Below, piece after piece: positions 1 through 11,234 of a stretch of DNA of 64,000 nt. The translations under genes were made by a program, and so were the position numbers. The notes beneath the pieces are model-generated. The model was not told where the DNA came from. It did not search any database and saw only the letters and a program-made list of their open reading frames with translations. The stretch is from Heracleum sosnowskyi (lineage: Eukaryota > Streptophyta > Magnoliopsida > Apiales > Apiaceae), in the NCBI GenBank assembly GCA_030848705.1, contig CM061235.1, positions 128,944,228-129,008,227 of the forward strand, written 5' to 3'. Position 1 is the first letter of the stretch; each line of letters starts with the position of its first letter.

Positions 1-306
1 TGTTTATTCAAACTGTTGTGTGACATCCATTTAAGTAACAAAAAAAAAACACTTGTGTGTTTTTAACAACGGTTTATGAAACACTTGTCTGACCTTTCTT
101 CAGACAACGGTTTTATAATTCCGTTGTGTAAAGCCTCTTCTTTACTCCTTCTAATAGACAATGGTTTTAGAAACCGTTGTGGAAGGTCTTTCAGACAACA
201 GACAGATTTTGCAAAAACAAAAACCGTTGTGTAAAAATTTCAAACAATGCTTTTACTGCCGACCGTTGTCTGATAAGTGTCGTTTGTTTCAGTTTTTCTT
301 GTAGTG
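1..306 (-). mobile_element. CACTA transposon, one terminus (element continues beyond window start)
   Basis: The segment ends at 306 with the reverse complement of CACTACAAGAAAAA, the classic CACTA terminus. The preceding 300 bases hold many short direct and inverted copies of ACAACGGTTT / AAACCGTTGT, the expected subterminal transposase-binding array. It abuts the gag gene of copia element A, which the insertion cuts; the neighbouring bases 307-309 (cat) would be one copy of the 3-base target duplication. The other end lies outside the window, so size and coding content are unknown. Confidence 0.85.
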
Positions 307-1180
307 CATCCTCCAGCTGATCAAGTTCCTCTAAAGAATAGAAGTCACCACCAGATTGATCAATGGATGTTAATCCATATTCAGCATCAATAACATTCAT
401 GTTAGAACTGGAAGGTTGAACAGCCTTCACTTCCAGTTTCCGTGGGACTTCAGCAGCCAATGCAGTAGAAGTACTAACTATCCTCCCAGTTCCATATAAC
501 TCATCCTGTTGAATCTGTTCCAGCTCATAGGTCTTCAGAACACCATACAGTCTTTCCAAAGCAATCTCTCCAATATCTCTTGCTTATCTAATGGCAGATA
601 TTCTGTGCTCCAAATGACGTGGAAGTGTAAGTAGGAACTTCTTGTTAATTTCCTTGATAGTGTAGCGCTTCCCATTGAGATTCAGATCATTGATTAATTT
701 GTTGTATCTCTCAAAAACTTCAGAGATACCTTCACCAGGGTTTGATCTGAAATGCTCATATTGAGAGGTGAGAATTTCCAGCTTATTCTCTCTAACTTCC
801 TCTGTCCCCTCATTGATTATCTCTATAGTCTCCCAAATGTGTTTGGCAGTTTCACAGTTTAGGACATGATTATGCATGATAGGATCAAGACAATCAACAA
901 GGATCAACTGAAGACAGGCATCCAAGGTAACATCCTCTTTTTCATCAGGAGTGTAGTCCTTGGGATCCTTAGGGTACATCCTAACAGCCCTAGTAACAAC
1001 ATCATTTTCCATTAGCTCTCCCTCAATAATCATAGGAAGTTTTGGTCCATTCTTCAGCACATCAAAGTATTTAGGATTAGCAACTTTAAGAAATAGAAGC
1101 ATTTTCTTCTTCCATATTGAATAATGCTCCTTGCTGAACATGGGAATCTTTACTGTACCAACCTTCTGTGTAGTAGACAT
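307..1180 (-). pseudogene. gag: Copia A gag, interrupted
   Basis: Gag would package the element RNA in cytoplasmic virus-like particles. The translation from ATG at 1180 follows the F gag at 49200 almost residue for residue, starting MSTTQKVGTVKIPM. It has an in-frame stop at 584-586, where F reads through, and continues in the same register to the CACTA insertion at 306, just after the stretch EELDQLED. The zinc knuckle and all pol genes would lie past the insertion. Two separate lesions (nonsense and insertion) make it non-functional. Confidence 0.85.
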
Positions 1181-1270
1181 CTTTTGAGATTTTTAGGAAT
1201 AATAAAAATTTCAGAGTTTAAGAAAAAAATCTCAAAACAATTGGATCTTTGATTTGTATATCAATCAAAA

Positions 1271-1283
1271 GGCTCTGATGCCA
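1271..1283 (-). other. Primer-binding site of copia A (tRNA-iMet)
   Basis: On the minus strand this reads TGGCATCAGAGCC, two bases from the inner LTR edge. It matches the 3' end of plant initiator tRNA-Met except for one transition (C for the usual T), shared with copia F. Confidence 0.8.
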
Positions 1284-1285
1284 AT

Positions 1286-2662
1286 TATTAGGTCCTGATA
1301 TGTTTGTAGAAGGGGGGTTGAATACAAACAGTACCGTTTAAACGAATTTGTATTGTTGAATTTAACAAATACAATACCAAATTTAATGCGGAATAAAATG
1401 AAACAAGATTCAAGTTAAATAAAACTCTATTGAACTTGAAGGGTGTTACAATTCTGTGTACAGATTACAAGGTTCTTGTTAAAACAAATCTAGAATAAAT
1501 TCGACATGAATTTATCTATATTTGTAATAAAAGGATCGAATACTAAAAAGTAGTTCGATAGTAATTCTAGGGATTATGATACGCTAGATTGTCAAGGCAG
1601 TACAAGTAATTGAATTCTAGTTGATTGGATATAACTTTGATGGCTAGAATTTATTACAAGAATTAATTTGAGCTTTGCAGTTGGTTCGATTGAATGACAG
1701 AAGTAAATGAATGAGAAGCTGTTCTTTCTGTCTTTGAAATGTGTTAGTGTGTTCTGCCTTGTTTGATCATACTCTAGTATATAAAACAAGTCAACAGCAT
1801 CACTTCCCACGCGCCAATCCAACTGCATAAGTAATACAATTGTTTCTACTAGCAGTACTACCAAAACACTTGGTAATACTATCGGTAGTACTTACCAAAT
1901 GACTTGGTAGTACTATCGGTAGTACTATTAATGATAGTACTACTAGTAGTAAACAGATAGTACTACAAGTAGTAAATAGAATTAGGAAATAAAACTGATT
2001 TAATAAATTCTACATTTAATTGATTTAACAAATGAATTAATTCTATTAGAATTAATTCACTGATTAAATAAATTAAATAAATGACTCAAATAAATTTATA
2101 AATAAATTAATTCTGGAGAATTAATTTATATATTAAATTACTTAAGAACTAGATTGATTAACTTAATATATGAATTAATTCTGAAAGAATTAATTCATAG
2201 ATTAAATTAATTATCTTATAGAATAATATTAAAAGAGAATGAAACTAATTCTTAGAACCACTAAAATTGATGACGAATTTCCACTGGCTGACGTTACCAC
2301 TCCATGTACTGTCTTGTTCATGAGCGACTAACTTTAGTGATTGTTCTTCATCTTTAACTTTAAGTTGTGATTCTTTTTCTCCTTCTATTTAAACAATGGT
2401 CTGTAACCTGTACTTTTTCTCCGTCACACTTCTGAAATCTCTGTCACTTTTAAATAGTTCCACTTCCTTGAATACTTCACTGAGGCTTGAACAATAAATT
2501 GAACTTCTTTCAATGTAGACTAACTTCAAGTCTGTAGATGACTTTAATCTTCATTCTCTTGACAGATATAATCTTCTGAGATTCTTATTTACTTATTACA
2601 TCTTGGTTTATGTTGAGTAGAATCCTCTGTGTTTACAAATAGGCCTAGACATATGCCTTTCA
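1286..2662 (-). repeat. 5' LTR of copia A, 1377 bp
   Basis: The outer edge at 2662 begins TGAAAGGCATATGTC on the minus strand, as does F's 3' LTR at 59805. The inner edge reads CCTAATA where F has CCTAACA, so the terminal CA is mutated. Bases 1844-1975 are packed with GTAGTACTA / TAGTACTAC motifs, often in inverted pairs. 2030-2230 is a run of imperfect ATTAATTC-type palindromes also found in F's LTRs. Confidence 0.85.
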
Positions 2663-4630
2663 GACAGCTATGTTTAAATACGTTGATTAAATATTCCAAT
2701 ATATATGTATTATTGGATATTTAATGTTAAATATTAAATAATATTATTAAAAATATTATTTGAATCTTTATTTAGGTAAGTGAATATTATTTTGGATATT
2801 CACTTAAGTGGTATAATATTGAATGATAATTCAATATTTATTATTTGAATATTTATTAAATATTCCAAATATGATTTAAAAATCATAGAACCTTATTTAA
2901 ATATTACGTAAGGTTCCAATAGTTATTTAAAATAATTTTTGATCTCAAGAATATTTACTTGAGTATAGTAGGGGTTCCCAACTACTTTAATTATTTGTCT
3001 CAATTGATGACTATGATTTTGAAATTATTGGGAATCCATTCCAGGAAGTGAACATAGGAAGTGAACATATGATTTCACTTGCCTCTTTCATTGAAAGTGA
3101 GTATATTTTGGGTTCTGAATTATCAGAACTAAAGATGTTTTACAAAAACTCCCAGGTCATGACTTCCAAAATACTTTGTAAAAGTTTGTTGTTTCGTTGA
3201 CTGATGTCGACCCACATTGTGACTTACTCCTTTCAATTAATCTGGAGTAAGAAAATCTGAACTGTTGCAAAGTTTTGACAAGTATTCTGTACTTGGGGGA
3301 ATCAGGATTAAATTCTGATTCCCGTTTCATTGATTTTTCATCTGGGACTGGAAGGGCTTACATGGCAATGAAACAGGTGTCGGGGTAGTGACCATAATTA
3401 TCAAGGCTTACCCGGTGATGAAACAGGTGTCGAGGTAGTGACCTTGCGTGCAAAGGCTTACACGATAATGAAACAGGTGCCGATGTAGTGACCTTATAGC
3501 AAAATGGGCCCGTATGCGGCCAGGGTGATAACTGAATAGGAAGTCGTCCTTCTACTAGTAGAAAAGTTACGATACAACGGCTGATCACCGTGTATCAGGT
3601 GTTCCAGTATATCCCCTTCCCTCCAATTGGAGTTGTGCTGCACATTGTACGAAAGCCTAGGCGCTGAGTTACTGATAATGTGGCAGTGATGAGTAATGAT
3701 GTTCCTCATACAGTAGTGGTACTATATGGCATGTTTTGACGAAAAGAATGTTTAAACATATCGTTCTGTATATGAACGGAGTTTCAAAGGTGTTCATTAC
3801 TGATATTTTATAGTATTTTGAACCGTATGAGATATCTAAATAGATATGTGTGTATACATGTTGAGAAGATATTTAAGAGATACGGTATGTTGAACTGTAT
3901 AGTATTTTGAATCAATGGATAGGCTTTAAGCCTTGATTCCATTATTTGATATCTATTTTAAAAGATATGTTTTGAATCTTGGTTCATTATATCGATACCA
4001 ATGATTTCTAAATGAATTACGAAAAGTAGTTGAGTATGATTATAAGTCATACGGTATTTTGAACGGTATACTATTTTTGGGTCGAACCCTAGTAGTTTTT
4101 AAATATGGGTCCTATATGGATTATCTATTTGAAAGGTTTAAAGATTTAAATTGGGATAGATTTCTTGTTGAGCTCTATTAGCTCATTCTTGCTTTAGTAA
4201 ACCTTTCAGCATGAAGAAAACATTGTCGATTCACCTCGTGTTACGAGAACAATGGAATGGAGAGACCACCCTTGAGTTAGTTCAGCAAGATGGATACTGT
4301 CGGAGTTAGCAGAACAGTTGCGGACTGAATTACTAAGAATCGTTTTCGAGTAGGTTTGTATTATTAAACCATGTATAGAACGGTGAGGTCTATTATTGTA
4401 ACTTCAGGTAGAGGTTGTAAATAATAGATGAGATCCTGGATAGTACATTTGAGTTGTAATAACAAATGTTACTTTGTTGCTCATTTCCAAGGCTATAACT
4501 TGTGTGTGTGTGCGTAAGTGATTTGGGTCTTTGGAGTTGTATTATGAGAATGTTATAAGTAATGCAGGTATTGTATAATTGATGGAGCGTGACAACCCAG
4601 ATTCCTGACCCCGGATCTGGGTGTGTTACA
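2663..4630 (-). repeat. Gypsy-type LTR, truncated by copia A
   Basis: The minus strand begins at 4630 with TGTAACACACCC followed by a hairpin (CCAGATCC ... GGAATCTGG around GGGGTCA). The same architecture opens the LTR at 63019, so both look like one Ty3/gypsy (chromovirus/Tekay-like) lineage; the assignment rests on LTR-start style only. The interior is AT-rich, with a tandem repeat at 3353-3493 and no coding sequence. The distal LTR end is lost where copia A begins. The LTR start lies 70 bases inside an intron of the hydrolase pseudogene. Confidence 0.6.
3353..3493. repeat. Tandem repeat, about 60-bp unit, 2.5 copies, inside the gypsy LTR
   Basis: The phrase AGGCTTAC...TGAAACAGGTG..G..GTAGTGACC occurs three times at about 60-base spacing, with point differences between copies. 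The unit is richer in G+C than its surroundings. Function unknown; LTRs often carry such enhancer-like tandem units. Confidence 0.75.
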
Positions 4631-4702
4631 CAACAAATTCTGCATAGATATCATATTTGAGAGTTGAGATGACGAAAATTAGTACTGGGAAGCTCCACTG
4701 AC

Positions 4703-4957
4703 CTGCCATATATGAATTGGGACAAGAAAGCCAGTCACTTCTTCTTCAGCTTGACTGTACTTTGACTTGAGCCAATGGAGAATACCTTTACCTTGGTCAT
4801 TCTTTTGTATATTTAGGTCTACTAGGCTAAAGCCCCAACTTGAAACTTGCAACACAGCTTCCTCCACAATAGGTTTCGCAGTTCCTTGGCGAACTGATTC
4901 CTCCACGTCCCGTTTCCAGAACTCTTGAAACATTTCTCCCTCTATAAAAGCTTTATC
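4703..4957 (-). pseudogene. Hydrolase pseudogene, best-preserved exon (85 codons)
   Basis: Acceptor TTTTTCTAG at 4958 and donor CAG|GTCAGT at 4703/4702 bound 255 bases, exactly 85 codons with no stop. The peptide DKAFIEGEMFQEFWKRDV...VLQVSSWGFSL...GFLVPIHIWQ matches the cap/late segment of plant alpha/beta-hydrolases. The exon itself is intact, but its neighbours are broken and the next exon downstream is not visible. Confidence 0.7.
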
Positions 4958-5139
4958 CTAGAAAAATAACACATTTCTCAATAATAACCAACCAATACCT
5001 GAAGCTTTTGGAAGTCAATCCTTCAGCATATGAACCTCGATATTATGTTGATATGCATCATAAGATTTCAAAACACATCTTCTTTTAAATTAGTGCACTT
5101 CTTCTCACAACAACATAGCGAATATAAAATGAATATTAA

Positions 5140-5369
5140 ATTAAAACTTATCAGGGAAAGCTGTAGGTGGTTTTTGTCTCACTCTCTTTCCAAGTGATAA
5201 TGATAGCCATTTATCTGTCTGAGTTAACGTTCGCATATAGAGATCTTTTACGATAAAAATAACACATGAATCTTGGAAATCTTCTGCCTAGAAAGTACAT
5301 AAATTTCCTTCTAAGACTCCAGTTATTCTAGGTTCTATGTCTCTCTTCTTTGGTCATGTCTGGTTCATA
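5140..5369 (-). pseudogene. Hydrolase pseudogene, exon with stop and frameshift, beside CACTA
   Basis: Directly left of the CACTA, the minus strand reads EPDMTKEERHRT then a TAG, followed by RRKFMYFLGRRFPRF. After a register change it continues as TDKWLSLSLGKR to a donor-like GTTTTA near 5147. The stop falls where the family usually has Trp, consistent with TGG to TAG. Confidence 0.6.
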
Positions 5370-5389
5370 CACTACCAGGAAACAGGACA

Positions 5390-5880
5390 AAACTGACCAC
5401 TGCATATGGTCGGTTATAACCAAGCACGGTCGGTTTTACGGCTAAAACCGACCGTACGCAGTGGTCGGTTAAAGCCTGGTCGGTTTTGCCAACATGGTCA
5501 GGTTTAAGGCTAAAACCGACCGTATGCAGTGGTCGGTTATGTGAGTTTTCACAAATTAATATGTGGGTCCACTTACAACACGTGGCACAACGTGGCACCA
5601 CGTCAGTAAACTAAAACCGACCGTAGGCGGTCGGTTATATCAAAATGTAAAATGTTGACTGACACACATAACCGACCGTGGTCAAATGTGCACAATCGGA
5701 CGGTTTTATAGCAGTACGCTGGTTAATTGTCAAAACCGACCACCTTATAACCGACCACTCTATAAGGAGATGGTCGGTTTTACACTTTGAAGGTGGTCGG
5801 TTATGTGTTTGTACGGTCGGTTTTCTGGTAATGGAATGGTAAAAAACGGTCGGTTATGCAGCATAACGGTCGGTTTTCTG
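5390..5880. promoter_or_regulatory. Left subterminal motif array of the 5.5-kb CACTA
   Basis: More than fifteen copies of GGTCGGTT or its complement AACCGACC occur in under 500 bases, many in facing pairs that can form hairpins. By analogy with En/Spm this is the binding zone for the element's TnpA-type protein. Confidence 0.8.
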
Positions 5881-6211
5881 TGTTTATTTTTTAAAAAAAT
5901 TGCAGATTCTGCTGTTTTCCCTGTACCATTCCAATACCAATATCAACCAACACATTATATCCCCTGTACCATTCCAATTCTAATACCAATATCAACTATA
6001 ACATTAAATCCTATACCACTAACTACAACAAAATCAAGCGCAAACATAATTGATAAAAGATAAACCATTAAAACCAAATTCAAATCCGATAAACGGATAA
6101 ACCATAAAATGTTAAGTCCGATATTTTCGGACATCCAACCAACAAAGTAACATCATTACAACCAACCAACAAGTTCAGATTTAAAATGCATAAAACAAAA
6201 GACATAAAGAA

Positions 6212-8919
6212 CTACGACGACAAAGAAATCGGAGAGTCGTCGGAACCATTCCCATCTTGGCCATCCCCACCATTGCCTTCATCATCGCCAACCTCCACGT
6301 CCGAGGCCACGTCCGAGGCCTCGTCCACATCCGTATAATCTCTTTCTTCCAAAGCAACCCGATTCGCCGCTTCCTATATGCACATATAATTCAATTAAAA
6401 TCCAATACTATATTCTAAATGGACACAAATACAAAATGGGATCTAACTATTACCGCTTCGACACGCGCTTCAGTTTTTTGAAGGACATCATCAATCAAGG
6501 TTCCGATAATATGTACAATCTCGCCGCCAATGAGACTATTCCATTGAAGTCTTTGAGTTGGATCGGCGGATGGATCAGAGGCTTCGAGGGCGGTGCGTGC
6601 AAAGTTGGCTATCTCTTCATCGGATAGTTGGCGAGCGAATCGATTAGGATTGGCGCGAATCTCCGTGAGCACATTTCTAACAATCGAGATATAAACATTG
6701 TCGGGGAGGACATCACGTTGTCTTGGAGCGGATGAAGATGAGCCGGCTTCACCTCGGGTGGAATCCCTATAGCGAGTGGCAAGTGTGGGAATAAGATCAC
6801 TAGCTCGAAGAGTGGGGAACCCGAGAACATAATTCTTTTTAGGTTTTTCACCTTCGGGAACCCCCATTGCTTCCATCCACCAATCCCAAGGCTCATCTCG
6901 ATCACCCGTTTGAGTTATCTCCACCGGCATACGATCAAGAATAGCGGCATATCGTTCCTACACATTTTTCAAGTTTTATTAGAACAAATAACTTTTTTTA
7001 CACTTATAATAAAGGTGAAAAAAACAAAAAAATGAGATTACCGCAATGCGCATGGCGCCCGGAGTAGTGTATTGAGGGTTGTTTGGATCGGAGCCAACTT
7101 TCTTATGGCATTTATCCCACACCTCAAGTCTAGTTGGAGGCTTACGGCTTTTCCTTGTCATTTCCTTACAAATATAAAATAAGCTTATATTAGTAAATTA
7201 GTTATGTTATAAAATGAAATTAATAAACTTGTGTTTGTGTGTATACATATTTAAATATTATTACCCTTCTCACGGTGTTGAATGACCGAGCACCGGCACT
7301 ATGCAACCTTTCAACATGGTCGCGGTTTGAAGCTCCAACCTTTGCCCTATGCAAGTGCCCTTCATCCGTCTCCCAATAATTTAAAAGATCTTTCCAAAAT
7401 GCAAGAGACCAATAAGGGGGCCTTAACGACAACTTCGAAACCCCGGTCTCCTCCACTTTTGTCTCCACTCTCTTCTTAAGCTCATTCATAGTCCTTTTTA
7501 CTGTTTTCTTTATGTGATCTTCAACAATCCTTCTTGATTGTGAACGGCTTTGTCCCCTTTCATGCTTATAAAAATCCTACAAAATAGGAACAAGTGATAG
7601 TGTCAAATTCATATTCAAATCAAATTCATAACTAAATAAAAAAACAAATATAATAAAAATTAACATTGTATTACTTACAAAAAACTGATTAGTCCTTTGC
7701 TCCAACCATTTTGGATAAGCCGCGTCAATGTCACTAAAAGTATAATGACCCATAGGCCATTTCTCACGAATCATCCCAAGCAAAGTCTTTTTTGCCGTAT
7801 TATCTTCGATACTATATAGAACAATTTAAATTATGAACACAACAAACATGATACTATATAAAACTATTAAACAACTAATTATACTAGGACAAATAAATAA
7901 AAGTAGACTTACTGTCCATCGGATATATTGATACGTTGTGGTTTAAGTGGTTTTTTAGCTCCGGAAATTCCGCTTGAATGTGATCGCGGTTTCCTTAGTC
8001 GATACACATGTTCTTCTACATTTGTTGGGTCCACATTTGTTGGGTCCGAATCGCCATCCGAATCCGTTGGCTCATCACGCAAGGCCAACGTGCTATTTCC
8101 CTTGCTCTTGCCCTTTCCCTTTCCATTTCCATTCCCATTTCCATTTTTTGTTTGTTTACCTTTACCCTTGCCCTTATCTTTTTCAACTTCCTTACCTTTC
8201 CCTTTCCTTGCCATCATCAATATCACCATTCCAATCAACATGGTAAACACTAGCCAACCAAAGAGCCCCTAAAATTTTAAAAAAAATACGAAAATAAGTA
8301 CATATCGTTAATATCATAAAACCACAAGTTCATATCTCTATGTCACAAGTGCATGTTTTGCAATCAAATGAATCATAAATATTTCACATTATATAAAGTC
8401 ACAAGTTCATGTTTTGCAATCAAATGAATCATAAATATTTCACATTATATAAATCAAATCCAAAACATTATATAAAAACAAATAATCAAAGCAAGTAAAT
8501 CGAATTCTTAAATCCAATTCTTAAATCCAATTCTTAAATCCAAAACAATGCTCTAATAAATATCTCAATATCAACATAGACTAATAAAACAAATACATAC
8601 ATATAAGAACATATCAAATGGTAGTATCATTACCGACCGATACGTGCATGCAAAAAAAGTAATTTTCATGTGTTTTCAAACAAATTATACAAACCGAGCA
8701 AGAAAACAACTAATCGAAGCCATAAACAAATAATCGAAACCATAAATCGAATCAAACCAACAAACCCTCATAATCAAACCAATAACCCAACAAAAAATAC
8801 ACATACATACAAACAAATACAATCAAAATATAAAAATGAAACAAAGAGAAACAAATAATCGAAATTGACAAGGAGAAACAAATAATCAAAATATACATAC
8901 ACGAATTCATACACACACA

Positions 8920-8995
<76 letters not shown>

Positions 8996-9095
8996 TAATA
9001 AAACTCACATCAAGTTGAGAAAGTGGAGATGATGAATCCCTAAATTGAGAGGCACGGATTCGAGTTGAACGAACTGAACGGACCGATTTCGCCAT
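6212..9095 (-). CDS. TnpA-like CACTA protein with Transposase_24-type domain, seven exons
   Basis: Exons on the minus strand: 9095-9009, 8268-7913, 7811-7679, 7576-7265, 7164-7042, 6957-6454 and 6373-6212. All introns have GT-AG ends, all phases match, and no stop occurs before TAG at 6214-6212; total 1677 bases, 558 residues. Order: short basic N-terminus (MAKSVRSVRSTRIR), a hydrophobic stretch of about 19 residues opening exon 2, a Lys/Gly/Asn-rich low-complexity segment, then from residue about 190 the plant Ptta/En/Spm TnpA-like region (W..LL.YWET..., SNRDHVERLHSAGARSFNTVRRE, RKPPTRLEVWDKCHKK). An acidic C-terminus follows. TnpA-type proteins bind the subterminal repeats and assist transposition. 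The gene lies inside the element's own repeats, and motif copies also sit upstream of its start (9190-9330). No transcript evidence is available; the start at 9095 is chosen because its donor joins in frame. Confidence 0.75.
8902..8993. repeat. Compound microsatellite (CA)n(TA)n in intron 1 of the TnpA-like gene
   Basis: An interrupted (AC)n tract runs directly into about 18 uninterrupted AT dinucleotides. It lies in the first intron and gives false open frames of Cys-Val and Tyr-Ile repeats. Confidence 0.95.
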
Positions 9096-10048
9096 TTGTG
9101 AGAGAGTTTAAGAATTGAGAGAGTTTGAGAGTTTTTAGTGTTTGGTAAAAAAGGAATGTGAAAGTGCAGATTCTTTAATTATACCCAGACTAAAACCGAC
9201 CGATCGGGTGGTCGGTTTTATTATTGGGCTTTGTGACACATGCAGAACGACATCGTTTTGTTAATGGCGGGGGGTTTAATTTTTAGTGAAAATTTTTCCC
9301 CCAAAAATTTGACGGTCGGTTTTAAGAAACCCTAGAAACCCTAATGGTCAATTTTAGTGAACCCTAGAAACTGCTAAAACGAAATAAACCTTAGAAGAAG
9401 ATAATTCTAATTAATTATATAGCGTAATTTTTCATACATAGATCAATTTTCATTGATTCTAAACATCGGTACGGTTGGATCATGTAGATCGTGTAATTTA
9501 AATTTTATTTTAATTATTTCTCAGTTTTAGGTGATATGTTCATATATTTATTATAAAAATGTGTTTGTAATCATCAAAATAGGCTAATTTTTTGTGTATA
9601 AATATATTTTTCCGTGATGATAACATCCGTACGGTTGGATCATTAAAATTATATTTTTATTTTCTATGTCATGTTAATCGAAGGTTAAATTCAACTGAAA
9701 GTGCATATCTAATAAGCGAGATGTGCATTTGAAGAGGTATTGTTCAACATGATATTATGTTTATTATATTTTAAAATTTTATTTAAATGATATGAAAATA
9801 ATTTTCACAATATCCGTTTATGTTGATATTTTATTATAATAATAAATTTTAATTTCAATTTAATTCACAATTAAATGTACTGATTTTACATTTTTAAATA
9901 TAATTAAAACCTTAATTCAAGCAATGAGATCTGATAAAATATTGGTTTTAAACATAGTAGTACAATTATAATAATGAAAAGCGAGTGTAATTTTATAATA
10001 TTTTTTTAAGAAATTAATTTATTTAAATATTTAAAATATAGAAAAGTT
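9096..10048. other. Intergenic part of the CACTA between TnpA-like start and TnpD stub
   Basis: AT-rich with no open frame of note. 9191-9220 holds an inverted pair of the CCGACC/GGTCGG motif and 9311-9322 one more copy, 100-230 bases upstream of the TnpA-like start codon, the likely promoter. 9440-9700 contains a repeated ACGGTTGGATCAT phrase. Confidence 0.6.
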
Positions 10049-10108
10049 GACTGAGAAAGTCATAACCGACCGAAGTCAAAATGCACCATCGGTCGGTTTT
10101 ATAGCAAG
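10049..10108. repeat. Internal copy of the CACTA subterminal block
   Basis: The segment GTTGACTGA...CATAACCGACCG..GTCAAA...CGGTTTTATAGCA closely repeats 5652-5716 near the left end, in the same orientation. It adjoins the truncated end of the TnpD stub, so it marks an internal rearrangement rather than a normal terminus. Confidence 0.7.
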
Positions 10109-10308
10109 TGAAATCTAATTTCATCAATGTCTAACCAATTCAAATTCTTACAAATCTTACAAGGACACTTCATTTTACCATCCTCTTCCACATTTTTCTC
10201 CTTTGCAAAATTTAAAAAAACCTCTACACCATTTCTATATTCGGGAGTTAAAGAAATTTTATCGCTTTGTATTTGATTACCTATCCAACTTCTATCCATA
10301 TTTGCCAT
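10099..10308 (-). pseudogene. TnpD transposase stub (Transpos_assoc-type N-terminal domain)
   Basis: The minus strand translates MANMDRSWIGNQI...LTPEYRNGVEVFLNFA...MKCPCKICKN...DEIRFHLL. This matches the start of plant En/Spm TnpD proteins: MDRSWM, then SPEY..GV..FL.FA, then CPC..C.N. The catalytic transposase body that should follow is absent; the frame stops just where the subterminal-like block begins. It probably no longer makes transposase. Confidence 0.75.
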
Positions 10309-10559
10309 CTACATGATATATGTAAACAAATAATTTAACATTCACATATAATTGTAAAAACACATACATATATACATTGAATTATAAACAAATATATGTA
10401 ATCATAATTAAATACAAAATAGAAAAAAGAAAACTTACATTATATGATTTGTATCACTTGTTCTATTTGTTTTCTTCAATTCTCTTCTTCTTTTTTCTCT
10501 TCTCTTTCTTTTCTATGTTTTGTTTCACTTGAAGAAATGAGTGTTTTAACAATAAATTA

Positions 10560-10880
10560 ACGTGACATAACCGACCGACGGCGGTCGGTTATAACTTCTC
10601 GGTAAAACGACGTCGTTTTACCTTGCCGCAGTACAAAATAATTCAAATTCAAATATTTTTAATTCATTTTCGGGCCTACTGTCAGTTACGGTCGGTTTTA
10701 ACGTTGACATGTCAGCACGAAAACCGACCGTTATTATGTGGTCGGTTTTGACTCTGCCACATCAGCCAAAACGATGCCGTTTTGTTTGAAACTACAGTGA
10801 TAACCGACCGACTGACAGTCGGTCGGTTTTTGTAGCTCCCGTTTTGTGGCGGTCGGTTTTATACGGTCGGTTTTGTCCTG
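10560..10880. promoter_or_regulatory. Right subterminal motif array of the 5.5-kb CACTA
   Basis: At least ten GGTCGGTT / AACCGACC copies, several in inverted pairs such as the one near 10570-10590. The arrangement mirrors the left array. Other facing hairpins here (AACGACGTCGTTTT type) are not the motif. Confidence 0.75.
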
Positions 10881-11060
10881 TTTCCTTGTAGTGATATGGA
10901 CTAATCATTGGAGAAACCATGAAGACACCTGCAGATTTGGTCACAGATAAATCAGGAAAAGTTCCCAACATTATTTCAAAAGGAATTATAGACATCAAAA
11001 CAATTTCTACTAGAATCACTGAGAAGTACTCTACAAGTAGATAGCTCTGTTTCTGTTTCA

Positions 11061-11234
11061 GCTATAAAGTATATAACATAATAGCTCAGGACGTTATTAA
11101 TGAAATGATGCATGCAACTTAATCATATTGCTACAGTACAAATAAATTAGGTAAGGCACTAATGCTAATAAACAGTTGGCCTCTAGGAATCTTGTATTTA
11201 TCTACACCTTAACCAAAACTCATCTATACAAGCA
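11061..11234. other. Short non-coding stretch between hydrolase exon and Helitron cluster
   Basis: An acceptor-like site lies near 11060 on the minus strand. The rest is AT-rich intron of the hydrolase pseudogene with no other signal. Confidence 0.4.

Larger units (their letters stand above)
307..2662 (-). mobile_element. Copia element A (SIRE/Maximus type), 5' LTR plus gag, cut by CACTA
   Basis: On the minus strand the order is LTR (2662 to 1286), primer-binding site (1283-1271), leader and gag (1180 to 307). Gag and LTR closely match copia F at 47.9-61.2 kb, so A and F are one family. The outer LTR edge at 2662 is followed by gacag, the likely TSD. The rest of A lies beyond the CACTA insertion and outside the window. 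The gag stop codon and the mutated inner LTR dinucleotide show that A is older and dead. Confidence 0.85.
5370..10893. mobile_element. Complete CACTA (En/Spm) element, 5524 bp, TSD ata
   Basis: The left end is CACTACCAGGAAACAGGAC at 5370 and the right end is the reverse complement of CACTACAAGGAAACAGGAC finishing at 10893. The 3-base duplication ata flanks both sides (5367-5369 and 10894-10896). Both subterminal zones (about 5390-5880 and 10560-10880) are filled with GGTCGGTTTTA / TAAAACCGACC in both orientations. Inside, on the minus strand, are a TnpD stub (10099-10308) and a TnpA-like gene (6212-9095). Most of TnpD is absent, so the element is predicted to be non-autonomous. Confidence 0.92.

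Noticed and set aside
191..306. Gag frame continuing into the first 300 bases
   Set aside because: The frame crosses the CACTA boundary at 306; the extra residues are transposon sequence.
3358..3709. Open frames in the gypsy LTR
   Set aside because: They fall on the 60-bp tandem repeat and have no recognisable protein.
7928..8272. Plus-strand open frames opposite the TnpA-like gene, rich in Pro/Phe
   Set aside because: Antisense shadow of the Lys/Gly/Asn-rich exon 2.
8752..9095. Open frames of Cys-Val and Tyr-Ile repeats on the minus strand
   Set aside because: Translation of a (CA)n(TA)n microsatellite in an intron.
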